Source of the DNA: Chaenocephalus aceratus
Lineage: Eukaryota > Chordata > Actinopteri > Perciformes > Channichthyidae
Length of the DNA: 64,000 nt
Direction: 5' to 3'
Assembly (NCBI GenBank): GCA_023974075.1
Contig: CM043790.1
Location: forward strand, 62,001 to 126,000
Shown: positions 1-9,445 of the stretch, piece by piece
How positions within the stretch are numbered: position 1 is the stretch's first letter
Layout of the letters: the number at the start of each line of letters is the position of its first letter
Program-made: the position numbers and the translations under genes
The notes under the pieces: generated by a model
What the model was told of the DNA's origin: nothing
The model's database searches: none
Seen by the model: only the letters and a program-made list of their open reading frames with translations

Positions 1-399
1 TGGACCCAGCAAAGATTCACATTTTTGCACGATTTGTTATTGATTTGTTGCTGTTACTTAATTATACTTTTAATACATTCAAGTCAAGCTTAGTTACATG
101 TGATGGTAGCTATATGCTCTTACCTGTGTGCCTCCTCCGCAACCAGACTGTATTCAAACTCTTAAGTACCAGTTCTATCTACTTTAAACAATTAAAAAGA
201 CAACATCAACTACATTTATTGATATACCAATCTTTATTTTTGGGGCCTCTTCTTTTAAATTAAACTTTCAGACATGAGATATTGAAATACAGTAATAGTT
301 GTGTCTATTTAAAAAAGAATGAGCCATTCCTTACAGTTAACTTCATATTTCTTATTGTCTAAAGCATTTATGACACACATTTCCCCCTCATATTCACAG

Positions 400-670
400 T
401 GTGGATCAATTGAGACAGCGTGCAGAGACTTTGGGAGAAACCTCAGCGTGACGGATGTCCTGTCTGTGGGTTTGGCTGGAGAAGGTGGAGAGGTCTTTCT
501 CTGGGATGAGGACGTGGCCTGATGGAGGAGGACCAGGCCTGATGGAGGAGGACCAGGTCTGATGAAGAAACCACCTAACTGCATCTGTGAGCCCATACTG
601 GGCTCAGCTGCCACAAACAAATGATGGTCCTGTTTGACTTTGTGTTCACAATAAAAGTATAGTTTCTTAG
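400..670 (+). CDS. Putative 3'-terminal exon of a plus-strand gene (partial)
   Basis: A pyrimidine-rich tract ends in a good splice acceptor (TTCACAG) at about 399. AATAAA lies at 650-655, followed by a T/G-rich stretch. Two frames are open from the acceptor. One ends after 16 codons, reading VDQLRQRAETLGETSA then stop. The other runs about 41 codons and ends LWDEDVA at about 522. I cannot choose between them without the upstream exon, which lies beyond the left edge or was not recognised. A 20-bp unit (CCTGATGGAGGAGGACCAGG) is duplicated just after the longer frame's stop. No protein family was recognised. The acceptor plus polyadenylation signal is the main support, and the frame is inferred. 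Confidence 0.4.
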
Positions 671-690
671 TGAATGTCCCGTATTGGTCT

Positions 691-773
691 TTAATCTGAA
701 ATCAGCTTTTCATTTTCTTCTTGCCCCTCTGAGAAAACGGTGAGGCAGTTGTGTCCTTCAGGTATGTCCTTTC
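691..773 (-). CDS. Candidate small gene, terminal exon 3
   Basis: On the minus strand an acceptor (TTTCTGTTAG) opens a frame of 27 codons starting GKDIPEGHNCLTVFSEG and ending in TAA at 691-693. The first glycine codon is completed by the last base of exon 2 at 1150-1231, so the phase matches. It forms the C-terminal half of a predicted 60-residue acidic protein. I do not recognise the family. No convincing minus-strand AATAAA sits right after the stop; candidates near 231-236 would overlap the plus-strand exon at 400-670. Confidence 0.45.
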
Positions 774-1149
774 CTAACAGAAATGACAAGAAACATATGA
801 CATTATTGCAGAGCAAGGGTGTTATTTATGAAAGGTTTGTTTATTTAGCGGCTGTAGAAATAATGTATTTTTTAAATTCATCACTTTGTACTACAAAGAT
901 AATCAGATTATGAATGAACAGTCTGCAGTTAATCAACATTAAAATATCTTATTAAATAATATTCAACTGCTCGGTTGTCTCACTGCAAGAACCACTTTTA
1001 CCACGTCTTTTACAGACAATATGCAGAGACAAATGGTAGCATTTCTCACAATGTAAAATAATAATTGCCTTAAATACATTGAAATGTGAAAGCTGATTAT
1101 AGTTGTTACTTTATCTATTTAAACCAGAACGTTTCTCGATTCCTTGTAC

Positions 1150-1231
1150 CTTTGAGTCCATGCTGAAGTTCACTGATGTTTGGAATAGGTCTGTCTCTCG
1201 TGGTCAGCATCCTCTGGTCTGTCTGCATCAC
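1150..1231 (-). CDS. Candidate small gene, exon 2
   Basis: This 82-bp minus-strand exon has acceptor TTACCAG and donor AAAG|GTACAAG. Only one frame is open. It reads VMQTDQRMLTTRDRPIPNIS and continues to ELQHGLK, joining exon 1 in phase 0 and exon 3 in phase 1. That all three exons agree in phase is the main support. Function is unknown. Confidence 0.45.
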
Positions 1232-1247
1232 CTGGTAACTTTAAACA

Positions 1248-1270
1248 AAAATATATATATATATATATAT
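1248..1270. repeat. (TA)n microsatellite
   Basis: About 11 TA dinucleotides, lying just upstream of the exon 2 acceptor of the minus-strand candidate gene. Confidence 0.9.
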
Positions 1271-2254
1271 GTAAAGTAACAATGTGTTGGTCAGACTTTT
1301 TTACATGCAAATGTCATGTGATAATCTTTTTGTTATCCTTAAAGAAAGTGCTGGATATCAAAGCCCTTACTGTATCTTATCAGTTGGATTGTGTATTATT
1401 GTATAGTTGGGTCCTTTTTATTTTAGAATCGTTTTTCATGAGACAGTCAATTTAAATATTTGTCCTATGCCATATTCACATTCATTTGTAACACACACGT
1501 AAGGGTAAAAGACAAACATCTTCAACAAATGTAATGCAATGAATAAGCTTCATTGTCACAGAAGCACACATAACGTCATATCTAATATTTAAACAAATCA
1601 TTTCCTTGTCCCTAAAGCATTGACTGAGCTATTTTTCGTCCTCAAATGCAGGCATTAAGTTACATGTTCATGTTCTGCTGCCACAATAAGTCGGTTTCTC
1701 CAGTGTAATGATAATAAAATGCTAAGGAAGTAGGCTATTGGTAATAATATTAATAAAAACAACAACAACGTTTGGGTTCGTTCGTTCGTTTAATATGATG
1801 AACGTTAACCAGTAAGCTTCAATAATCAACTCCAGCTCAACAAACCATATTGCAATGTCAACGTTATTTCTGGAACCAACTGGAAATGTGAGATTCATAT
1901 TTTTCAGATACACAGATCTTATAGTGAGGTTAATCTCATACAGTACTCTGCTCTTCAACACTAATGTGACGCTGGCTGTCTGCATCGTCGAGCATAGCTA
2001 TTTTAAATGAACAATAACAATGCATACAGTTACCTAACTAGCAAGCTAACTAATGTACAAGCATGACCTTATTTTACCAACCTCACCGAGAAGCCTTATG
2101 TGTTACAGTATAATCCTTCTTAATGTTTTACACTTCTCCATTATGTTTTAACTTGTATGCTACGGATAGCATCGTTAGCACAGATGTAGCTTCGTCTCGC
2201 TTGTTAGCTGAATAAAAAGACAAGTAAGAAATAAAGTGCTTGAATTTCACTTAC

Positions 2255-2272
2255 CGAATAAACGGCATTCAT
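2255..2272 (-). CDS. Candidate small gene, exon 1 with start codon
   Basis: A strong minus-strand donor (TTCG|GTAAGTG) follows an ATG at 2270-2272 that encodes MNAVYS and joins exon 2 in phase. An upstream out-of-frame ATG (MALRFKQTV...) in the same exon runs into a stop in exon 2. It could act as an upstream ORF or be the real start of a 35-residue product. The predicted main protein has 60 residues. Its promoter would lie just right of about 2330, and no TATA box is obvious there. Confidence 0.4.
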
Positions 2273-2527
2273 GGACGGTCTGTTTGAACCGCAGAGCCAT
2301 ACGATAAGTGCGATATTTCAATGAAGAATACTCCACCAGGCATCAACACAACAAACACTTCGGAGTAGCAGCCTGGAGCTAATGAAGCTAACGGGGCTAG
2401 CAAAGAGACCACTGACTTCCGTTACATTAGAATGACATCCGTTACATTAGAATGACTTCCGTTACAGCAAGAATCCCCTCACACACACATAGGTGAAACA
2501 CATGCACATTCCTACTGAGAACCTTTC

Positions 2528-2965
2528 AGTAAAAAAATTTTCAGGAGTGTGTGTGGGAGGTTAATTTTCAGTATTGTGTGTGTGAGGTGTTCAGTAGTGA
2601 ATGTGAGAGGATTTCAGTAGTGTGTGTGTGAGGCTTAATTTTCAGTAGTGTGTGTGTGAGGTGTTCAGTAGTGAATGTGAGAGGATTTCAGTAGTGTGTG
2701 TGTGAGGCTTAATTTTCAGTAGTGTGTGTGTGAGGTGTTCAGTAGTGAATGTGAGAGGATTTCAGTAGTGTGTGTGCAAGGCCAGATGTTTTCAGTAGTG
2801 TGTGTGTGAGGTGTTCAGTAGTGAATGTGAGAGGATTTCAGTAGTGTGTGTGTGCAAGGCCAGATGTTTCAGTAGTGTGTGTGTGAGGTGTTCAGTAGTG
2901 AATGTGAGAGGATTTCAGTAGTGTGTGTGCAAGGCCAGATGTTTTCAGTAGTGTGTGTGTGAGGT
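2528..2965. repeat. Minisatellite of TTCAGTAGTGTGTGTGTGAGG-type units
   Basis: Alternating units built from TTCAGTAGTGTGTGTGTGAGGTG, TTCAGTAGTGAATGTGAGAGGAT and GCAAGGCCAGATG or GGCTTAATT spacers recur in a higher-order period of roughly 70-75 bp. Six or more copies are visible. No coding capacity. Confidence 0.85.
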
Positions 2966-3283
2966 GAGTTTGAATGTTGGCCTACAACGGCCCTTCATAA
3001 AGTGGAGCACACAGTAGACAACCGTTCATTCATCGCAGACTGTTATGTTTATGTGGGGAAATGGCAGTGCATACATTATTTGAGATATATTTCGAACTCG
3101 GACTTCATTTTAAGGACGTTGTGGCCAGGGGTGTAGAGCTATTTTTTTATTTGTAAAACCTCCTTCACTTCATGAAATGGCTGCAGCATCAGGAGGCAGC
3201 CTCTGAGAAGTGCAACACCAGCGCGTACACACCGCCGTCACTGTGTTCCCCGCTGCAGGCTGCTACGTTTCAACCACACACAC

Positions 3284-3287
<4 letters not shown>

Positions 3288-3349
<62 letters not shown>

Positions 3350-3417
3350 CGAACGGCCCCGATTATTCCCCCTATTACTCATTGTATGAAGGAAATGTCT
3401 GGTCACAAAGGTGCATG

Positions 3418-3455
<38 letters not shown>

Positions 3456-3472
3456 TGTGTGTGTGTGTGTGT
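3288..3472. repeat. Opposed microsatellites: (CA)n at 3288-3349 and (TG)n at 3419-3472
   Basis: A 60-bp CA tract is followed about 70 bp later by a 54-bp TG tract with one interruption. The two are complementary, so a single strand could fold into a long stem. The open frames across them are artefacts of repetition. Confidence 0.95.
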
Positions 3473-3599
3473 GCGCTTCTGCTGTGTGTGTATGTTCGGT
3501 GTGTGTCCAACAACGGCATTTGTTTTCAAATGACCATTGTTGGAGCAATGAGTGGTCTGAAACCCACCTCGGCTCCGCGTGTCCTTTGATGAGCTAGTC

Positions 3600-4560
3600 A
3601 GATTATAAAAAGAAGGAATTCAAAGCACCAGGATAAGGGTTAAAAAATAAATAAATAATCTGTTTTAATGGTAAAAGAACAACAATACAAGTTAAAAGGG
3701 GTACCCCTGCTCTGGTCCTAGTACACTTTAAAGGGGCACCCCTGCTCTGTTCCCAGTGCTGGGAGATCTTACTATCTTGAAGGCAGGAGGAAAAGAGACC
3801 GGACAAAGCACACAACAGGATACATGTCAGAACAACGGGAGGAGTTGTTTCTGATGCTCCTCCCATAGGGCCCATCTATTGGGAGATATAAAAACGACAG
3901 CGAATCAGCGCGAGCCAGCCAGGAGGCAGCCCAGAAAAAAGAGTCTCTTCAGTTTGAGGCAAAACAAACACATCTGGTGTCCGTGGTTCCACATTCCTGC
4001 GCCCTGCAAACACACATTTTCTGCATAGACTTCCCTCTCTCCGGCCCCCTCCCCCATCAGTTCAATACACACACAGTTTCACATACTTTTGGTATTTTAA
4101 AGATATGTTTACGACCCAGCTGTTTATAGTTGGCCAATACAAGTAATACATTTAATATCAATAATAACGAGGAAAACATTACCTCTGCTCTTAAGCAGTC
4201 CTAAACAGCCCTGCTTCTGATATCGTAAACACACACTCATTCTACCATGCAGCATTCCAGAGGTTTTGAGCTGTTGTCCAAATAAGGATATCTCATCTCC
4301 CACATCTCCACTACTCCAATACAAAGGTTTCACTTCTCATATTTCCAGCTTCTTGTTATACAGACTGCTACTATTAATACAAAGTAATTAAGTATGCACA
4401 TGAATATATAAAAACACACTTCTTATATATCAGGTGACATAATAAAATGAATATACCAGAAATACGCTGTATTAAACGTTCTGCTATAACACGTTACTTC
4501 ACCATGAACAGTCATTTACACACATCTGGCCAACTCCACAGGTATGTGGGTGTTCCCAAA
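3600..4560. other. No gene recognised; AT-rich intergenic DNA
   Basis: Only a short near-duplicate (GGGGTACCCCTGCTCTG and GGGGCACCCCTGCTCTG) around 3700-3755 stands out. No splice-compatible coding segment was recognised. Confidence 0.5.
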
Positions 4561-4699
4561 AGAAGTTAGTTTAATCTTATCTCGATGTAGTGCTAAATGC
4601 TGTCGGAGTGCACCGGAACGAACGCCCCGGTATGACGTTATTATGGCTGGAAAACAAGCCCAGGGTCTCACTGACATTTCAGTTATATCATATGTGTAC

Positions 4700-5058
4700 A
4701 GTGGTCCTAATTTGTTTTAATTGTATCCTGGTTTTACACTTTGTTAATATGTTTTGGATGCATATTGTTCTATTATTTGTTCAGGGCTGTTACATACAAT
4801 TAGCCACTGTTGCCACCTATATTAGGCTATATTATATATTATATTAATATTTGTAAAGCGGTCCTACTTTTTTGTTTTACTTGTATCCTGGTTGTAAACG
4901 TTGTTAATATGTTTTGGATGCATATTGGTATTTCTTCAGGCTGTTAAATACAATTAGCCTCTCTTGCTACCTGCTGGTGAGTAAATATTCAAAACAGTTA
5001 AAATTGACAACTGGTCCGCACATCTTTTTAATGTATCAATAAAGGTTGGGAACCCCTG
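4700..5058 (+). mobile_element. hAT-like element 3' end with an internal tandem duplication
   Basis: The segment ends GGTTGGGAACCCCTG, the reverse complement of a common hAT terminal sequence (CAGGGGTTCCCAACC). Inside it, about 120 bp at 4700-4825 (motif GTTAATATGTTTTGGATGCA) is repeated at 4858-4975. No matching left terminus was found, so this is a fragment. Confidence 0.5.
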
Positions 5059-5241
5059 TACAATAGGACAGTAAAAGAAACAGTTTAAAAGGGGAGTGAT
5101 TAGTAAAATATGCATAAATAAAAAGAAATAATTCTAACTAGTAACATAAACTAAGAATAAACCAGTTTAAATGATTTGTTATTTGTTGTGATGCTATTCT
5201 AAAGATGTTTGGATTATTGAAAAGTATACAGCTCCTCCCTT

Positions 5242-5581
5242 TCATGTGAGTGTTGAGAGCTGTATCCATAAATTCATGTTGTGCTCAAAGTGCACCAGAT
5301 TGATGCATTTCACTTCAACTTTTAAAAACATCTTCCTGGGGAGCATGCCCCCGGACCCCCCTAGAGGAGGGTGGCCCGTCCACCCCCAGATAAAGCAGGT
5401 TAAAATAATTAAATTGAATACATTTTCTTTTAGTAAACACTGAAAAACGGGTCCCACAGACCCGACCAGACACACAAAGGTCAGCATATAATAATGTTAA
5501 AATGTGCTAAATATATACACATTTCCGACATGTTTTATTTTTTGAAAGTAGCCCTCACCCTAAAAAAGGTTGGTAACCCCT
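5242..5581. mobile_element. hAT-like element fragment, second 3' end
   Basis: It ends GGTTGGTAACCCCTG at 5567-5581, like the element just to its left. The stretch 5242-5370 is similar, in inverted orientation, to 24690-24820 (shared core CAAAGTGCACCAGATTGATG), so both belong to one dispersed family. Confidence 0.5.
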
Positions 5582-5599
5582 GCCCTACAGAGTCTCTCT

Positions 5600-6480
5600 A
5601 CTTCCTCCTAAACTACCAGATGTTGAGGGGGTTATAATACACCCTTTTCAACATACGTTTATCAGACAATCTTCCCTGTTACCTCCCCTTGTTATAATGA
5701 AGACAACAGTGAATGTGAAGGGCTGTAATACACATGTATCAGACATGCTCCCCATGCTATAATAAAGACAACAGTTTTAAATGTAAAAAACACTTTTTTA
5801 TTTTTTGAATTTCATATTTACATTTTATTTTTCACACACAAATCAATAATACAGTTATACTGATTGTAACATCTCCAAGACCATCTCCAGTATAGAATTT
5901 TCCCAGATTATGGGAAATATCATAATGCAGTTTTTTCACTTCATTAAAAGTATTCATGTGTATGCTGTTTTTTTGGCACAAAGAAGTCATAACATCTACA
6001 AACAGTGCATACAACGCGAGCAGATGATACGCTTTTGTTACATTTTTCTTGTTTCATTTATTCGGTAATGTTACAGAAAGTTTTGGAAAATGAAGATTCC
6101 AGGACCACGTAAAATGTTTTGTTCACAATCGTTTCCCAAAGACCCAGATTACTGGGAGAACGACCATATCCAACATTTCTTCTAGTTTACAAACTTCAGC
6201 CATTCTGTTCACACTGGATCACTGTTTTTCAATCGTCATAATCACAACACCTAAACGGGTATTGACTAAATTCCTGATCAATATACACAGATCGTTTGCA
6301 TAGTAGTTCCCCATTTTTACTTTAAAGAAATGCTATGTACTGAAAAAGTCAATTGCTTCATTCAACACCTTGTTATTGGTGTCGTCTTCTTCACCCAGCT
6401 CGCTCCTTGATGCGTCTTGAGGTCTTGAAATTGTGAAGAAAAGCCTCCGAATTGCGCCCTGGGTCCTCCTTTCAGACACG
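5600..6480. other. No gene recognised; AT-rich DNA with a small tandem duplication
   Basis: Two copies of a roughly 75-bp segment (TTATAATGAAGACAACAGT... and CTATAATAAAGACAACAGT...) lie at 5690-5780. The rest holds no supported feature. Confidence 0.45.
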
Positions 6481-6492
6481 TGAATGTAAAAA

Positions 6493-6552
6493 AAAAAACG
6501 ACACCCTCTATCCTTAGAGAGAGCACTCTAAGGATAGAGGGTGTCGTTTTTT
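6493..6552. repeat. Perfect 26-bp inverted repeat with an 8-nt loop
   Basis: Arm 1 (6493-6518, ending CTATCCTTAGA) and arm 2 (6527-6552, starting TCTAAGGATAG) are exact reverse complements around the loop GAGAGCAC. The outer ends are A- and T-rich. It could be a small MITE or a strong RNA hairpin. No flanking target duplication was identified. Confidence 0.9.
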
Positions 6553-6589
6553 CTCATACTGATATTCTGAACAACCTGTGCTATTGTAT

Positions 6590-6708
6590 TAGCTGTAAAG
6601 TGTCTCTACTGTAGGCTATTTTATTATATGTACAGCACTTTGGCTCGACCAAAAATCTTTATAAATGTGCTATATAAATAAAACTTGATTTGATTTGATT
6701 TGTGCAAA
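6590..6708 (+). mobile_element. Retroposon 3' tail
   Basis: It carries the fish LINE/SINE-type tail: CAGCACTTTGG followed by GTGCTATATAAATAAAACTTG and then (TTTGA)n repeats. Only the tail is recognisable. A similar tail is seen at 43860-43935. Confidence 0.5.
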
Positions 6709-6940
6709 AATACATTGTTGAATAGCTGGAATAAAACAATCTTGCAGCCATCTGCGCCGCGGGACGTCCGGTTACATTGACATCCCCCCGTACCTATCCA
6801 GCCTGGGGAGGAAGAGAGAGAGAGATTTAAAAAAAAAAAACTTTATTTAAAATGTCTTAAAAATTTGAAAACATTGCCAATACTCAGACCGGAAAATTCA
6901 TACAATTCAGACCATTCACCCTGCAGAGAGAGAGTATGAG

Positions 6941-8002
6941 CAGGGTGCGAACTGGAGGGGAGCAGGGGAGCTATAGCTCCCCTAGTGGTGACATGAGCTC
7001 CCCTGGGAACATGGTTTGTGAAATTTGGGGGGAGCTCTCTAAAATACTGATATGATGACCAAATAAATTCCATTTTGGGCATTTTTTTTTTTTCAAAGGT
7101 GTAAAATAAGTGAAATAAAATTATATTTATAGTTTATGATTCATGAAAAAAGTGTCGCCTGCTTGCACGCTGCCCGCAGCTCCACCCACTACCCACTCAC
7201 TCACAAGCTCGTTTAGTTAGCACTGCATGTTTACCAGGCATTGTTGCTGCTGCTGACATGTCGAAAAGAAAAAAACAACTTAGGCAATTTCTTTAAAAAG
7301 ACGGCCAAACAACCCGATCAAGAAGACCAACCGAATGTAGCTGGTGGTAGCACATCGTACGTTGTGACTGCTGCTACAACAGAACCGAGAGAGGAGGGAG
7401 CTAACGTCAGTGCTATTGCTAACTTGACAGCTAACGTTAACTTGGGGGCTGAAGAGACACAAGAAGACGAGCCAAGAGAAGCTAACTTGATGACTACAAC
7501 TACCATACAGTAGTAGAGATCGAAGGAGATGTGGAAGAAGATGATGATGCTGCTGATGACCACTCCACCTGTTCTTCCTCTTCCTCCTTGCCTGCTGCTC
7601 GAGATGGGGGGCGAAGTTGCTGCAGTGGTCCCGTGGCCGCCGGCTGGCTGGACTAGCCAACAGTGGAGTGAGTGGATCACATTTGAGTCATTTTAAGTTG
7701 ATTAATTAATTAATTAAACAGTTAAACGTTACATTGGTGGTCCGTGGATTATTTATTATCAAGTTGATTGAAGTTTGCGTAGCCCATACATGCTCGGGAA
7801 ATCTGTTGACATTTACATGATCCATCGGGACGTTTCATGTAAATGTAGACCTGTGGCACCACCCCGTGTGCAACAGATGTTCTCTTTATAATAGGCCTAT
7901 GTCTGTGCTGTTGCTATTAATGCACGGATCAGCATTTACCCCCCCCCCCGCAAAAAAAAAAATCCCGGCTCCCCCGGAGACCGTGGTATAGTTCGCACAC
8001 TG
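6941..8002 (+). mobile_element. hAT element with perfect 8-bp target duplication
   Basis: The left terminus is CAGGGTGCGAACT and the right is the reverse complement of CAGTGTGCGAACT. AGTATGAG flanks both sides (6933-6940 and 8003-8010), which is the 8-bp duplication diagnostic of the hAT superfamily. The element is 1062 bp, too short to be autonomous, and holds a fragment of a transposase-like first exon. Confidence 0.85.
7258..7513 (+). pseudogene. hAT transposase N-terminal fragment, frameshifted
   Basis: An ATG at 7258 starts MSKRKKQLRQFL and hits a stop. One base over, the frame continues as GNFFKKTAKQPDQEDQP and on through an acidic linker to TAG at about 7513. The start resembles the N-termini of ZMYM/hAT transposases (basic MSKRK followed by FF-K). 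The zinc finger, catalytic domain and dimerisation domain are absent. The sequence is preserved only because it sits inside the element at 6941-8002. Confidence 0.55.
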
Positions 8003-8010
8003 AGTATGAG

Positions 8011-8470
8011 TGTGAGTGAGAGTCGATGTCTGAGTCCATGTCCGAGTCCTTGTCCAAGTGCGTGTACGTGTCCGAGTCCGTGTCACTGTCCGAGTCCGTC
8101 ACCGAGTCCGTGTCCGAGTCCATGTCCGTGTCAGAGTCCGTGTCAGAGTCCGTTTCTGTGTTTGTGTCCGTGTCCGAGTCCGAGTCCATGTTCACGTCCG
8201 AGTCAGTGTCCAGTCGGAGTCCATGTCCGAGTCTGTGTCCGAGTCCGTGTCAGAGTCCGTGTCCGAGTCCGTCTCCGAGTCCGAGTCAGAGTCTGTCTCC
8301 GAGTCAGTGTCAGAGTCCGCGTTCGTGTCAGAGTCCGTGTCGGAAGTCCGAGTCCGAGTTTGTGTCCGTCTCCGAGTCTGTGTCCGAATCCGTGTCTGTC
8401 TCCGAGTCCATGTCCGTGTCCGTCTCCGAGTCCAAGTCAGAGTCAGAGTCCGTTTCCGTGTCAGAGTGAG
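8011..8470. repeat. GAGTCC/GTGTCC hexamer array
   Basis: About 460 bp of variable hexamers (GAGTCC, GTGTCC, GAGTCA) begin immediately right of the hAT target duplication. The period is a multiple of three and stops are rare, so several frames look open (Ser-Glu-Ser-Val or Arg-Val repeats). I regard these as spurious. Confidence 0.9.
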
Positions 8471-8639
8471 AGAGAGTTAAAAAAAATAACTTTTATTTTT
8501 ATTTTCAACAACAATGAGCTCATTTAACTAGACAATGAGAGAGATTTTTTTTTTAAAGACATCTTTTCACATAAAACAGAGTTAAAAGCGAATTTTTTTT
8601 AAAAACTATTCTTATGAAATCTTAAATCCACACTCACTC

Positions 8640-8680
8640 TTCTTTTAAGAGAGCGAGCGAGCGAGCGAGAGAGAGAAATG
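8640..8680. repeat. (GAGC)n/(GA)n simple repeat
   Basis: GAGC tetranucleotides run into GA dinucleotides. The flanking 8480-9060 is AT-rich; it includes a LINE-like end (GGAATTCTGATTCTGAT near 8858) and no gene. Confidence 0.8.
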
Positions 8681-9061
8681 CTGCGACTAATTTTCATCCC
8701 TGGATGTGTACTCATTTCTCTTTATTTTGTATTTTATTACTAACGTGTTTCTCTTTTTTAAGATCGAATAAGTCACTATTATTGCAGGCCTTTATGTTTA
8801 CCTGCTTTGCCACTTTTCTGTAACACTGTAAATGTTCCCGCTGTGGGACTTATGAAGGAATTCTGATTCTGATCCCCTGCTTTTTGTTTATTTTAATGTT
8901 TTATTTATTTTATAGGTTTATATATGTTATCATATTTATTGGCTTATTCTTCCTTTATTTTAGAGATGGATCATTATTTATTTTATTGTGAAGTGTGTCT
9001 ACATTTGATGTGTGCCTTGTTGAGCACTTGTAAGAAAACTGCTACACAAATACTGAGGAGT

Positions 9062-9445
9062 GAAGCAGGTAGGACCCAAACGCAGATAACACTGATAATT
9101 CCTTTATTTCAAGGGCTCTTATCTAACATAACACATGGACAAACAAAACACTCCACGGTAAACTCGGTCACAAACAGAACAAACCCGCCGAACACAGGAA
9201 GAGACAAGACTAAATACAGGGAGGGGTAATCACAAGACGAGATACAGCCGGGCAGGGGAGGAAAACACAACGGCCACAGGTGAACACAATCAGACAACTA
9301 GACACACCAGGGAAACTAACGACAGGAGGAAAAACACAGGGAGAAGGACCAGACAATAAACCAGGAGGAAAACATGACAGGGAGAACAGCAAAACACCCA
9401 AACCTAGACATAAAAACGTGACATAACATGAATATCGTGACAGAA
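9062..9445 (-). repeat. Dispersed repeat, copy 1
   Basis: On the minus strand this reads as a C/T-rich repeat ending AATAAAGG...GGGTCCTACCTGCTTCACTCC. The part at 9099-9256 is about 90% identical and co-oriented with 13164-13326 (shared CACATGGACAAACAAAACAC). A related segment in opposite orientation lies at 28410-28670. It abuts the 3' break of the L2 LINE exactly at about 9445. Confidence 0.7.

Noticed and set aside
1722..1985. 87-codon minus-strand frame in the intron of the small gene
   Set aside because: No splice sites or homology; AT-rich chance frame.
8006..8527. Ser-Glu-Ser-Val and Arg-Val repeat proteins
   Set aside because: Low-complexity hexamer array open in several frames; no start context or homology.
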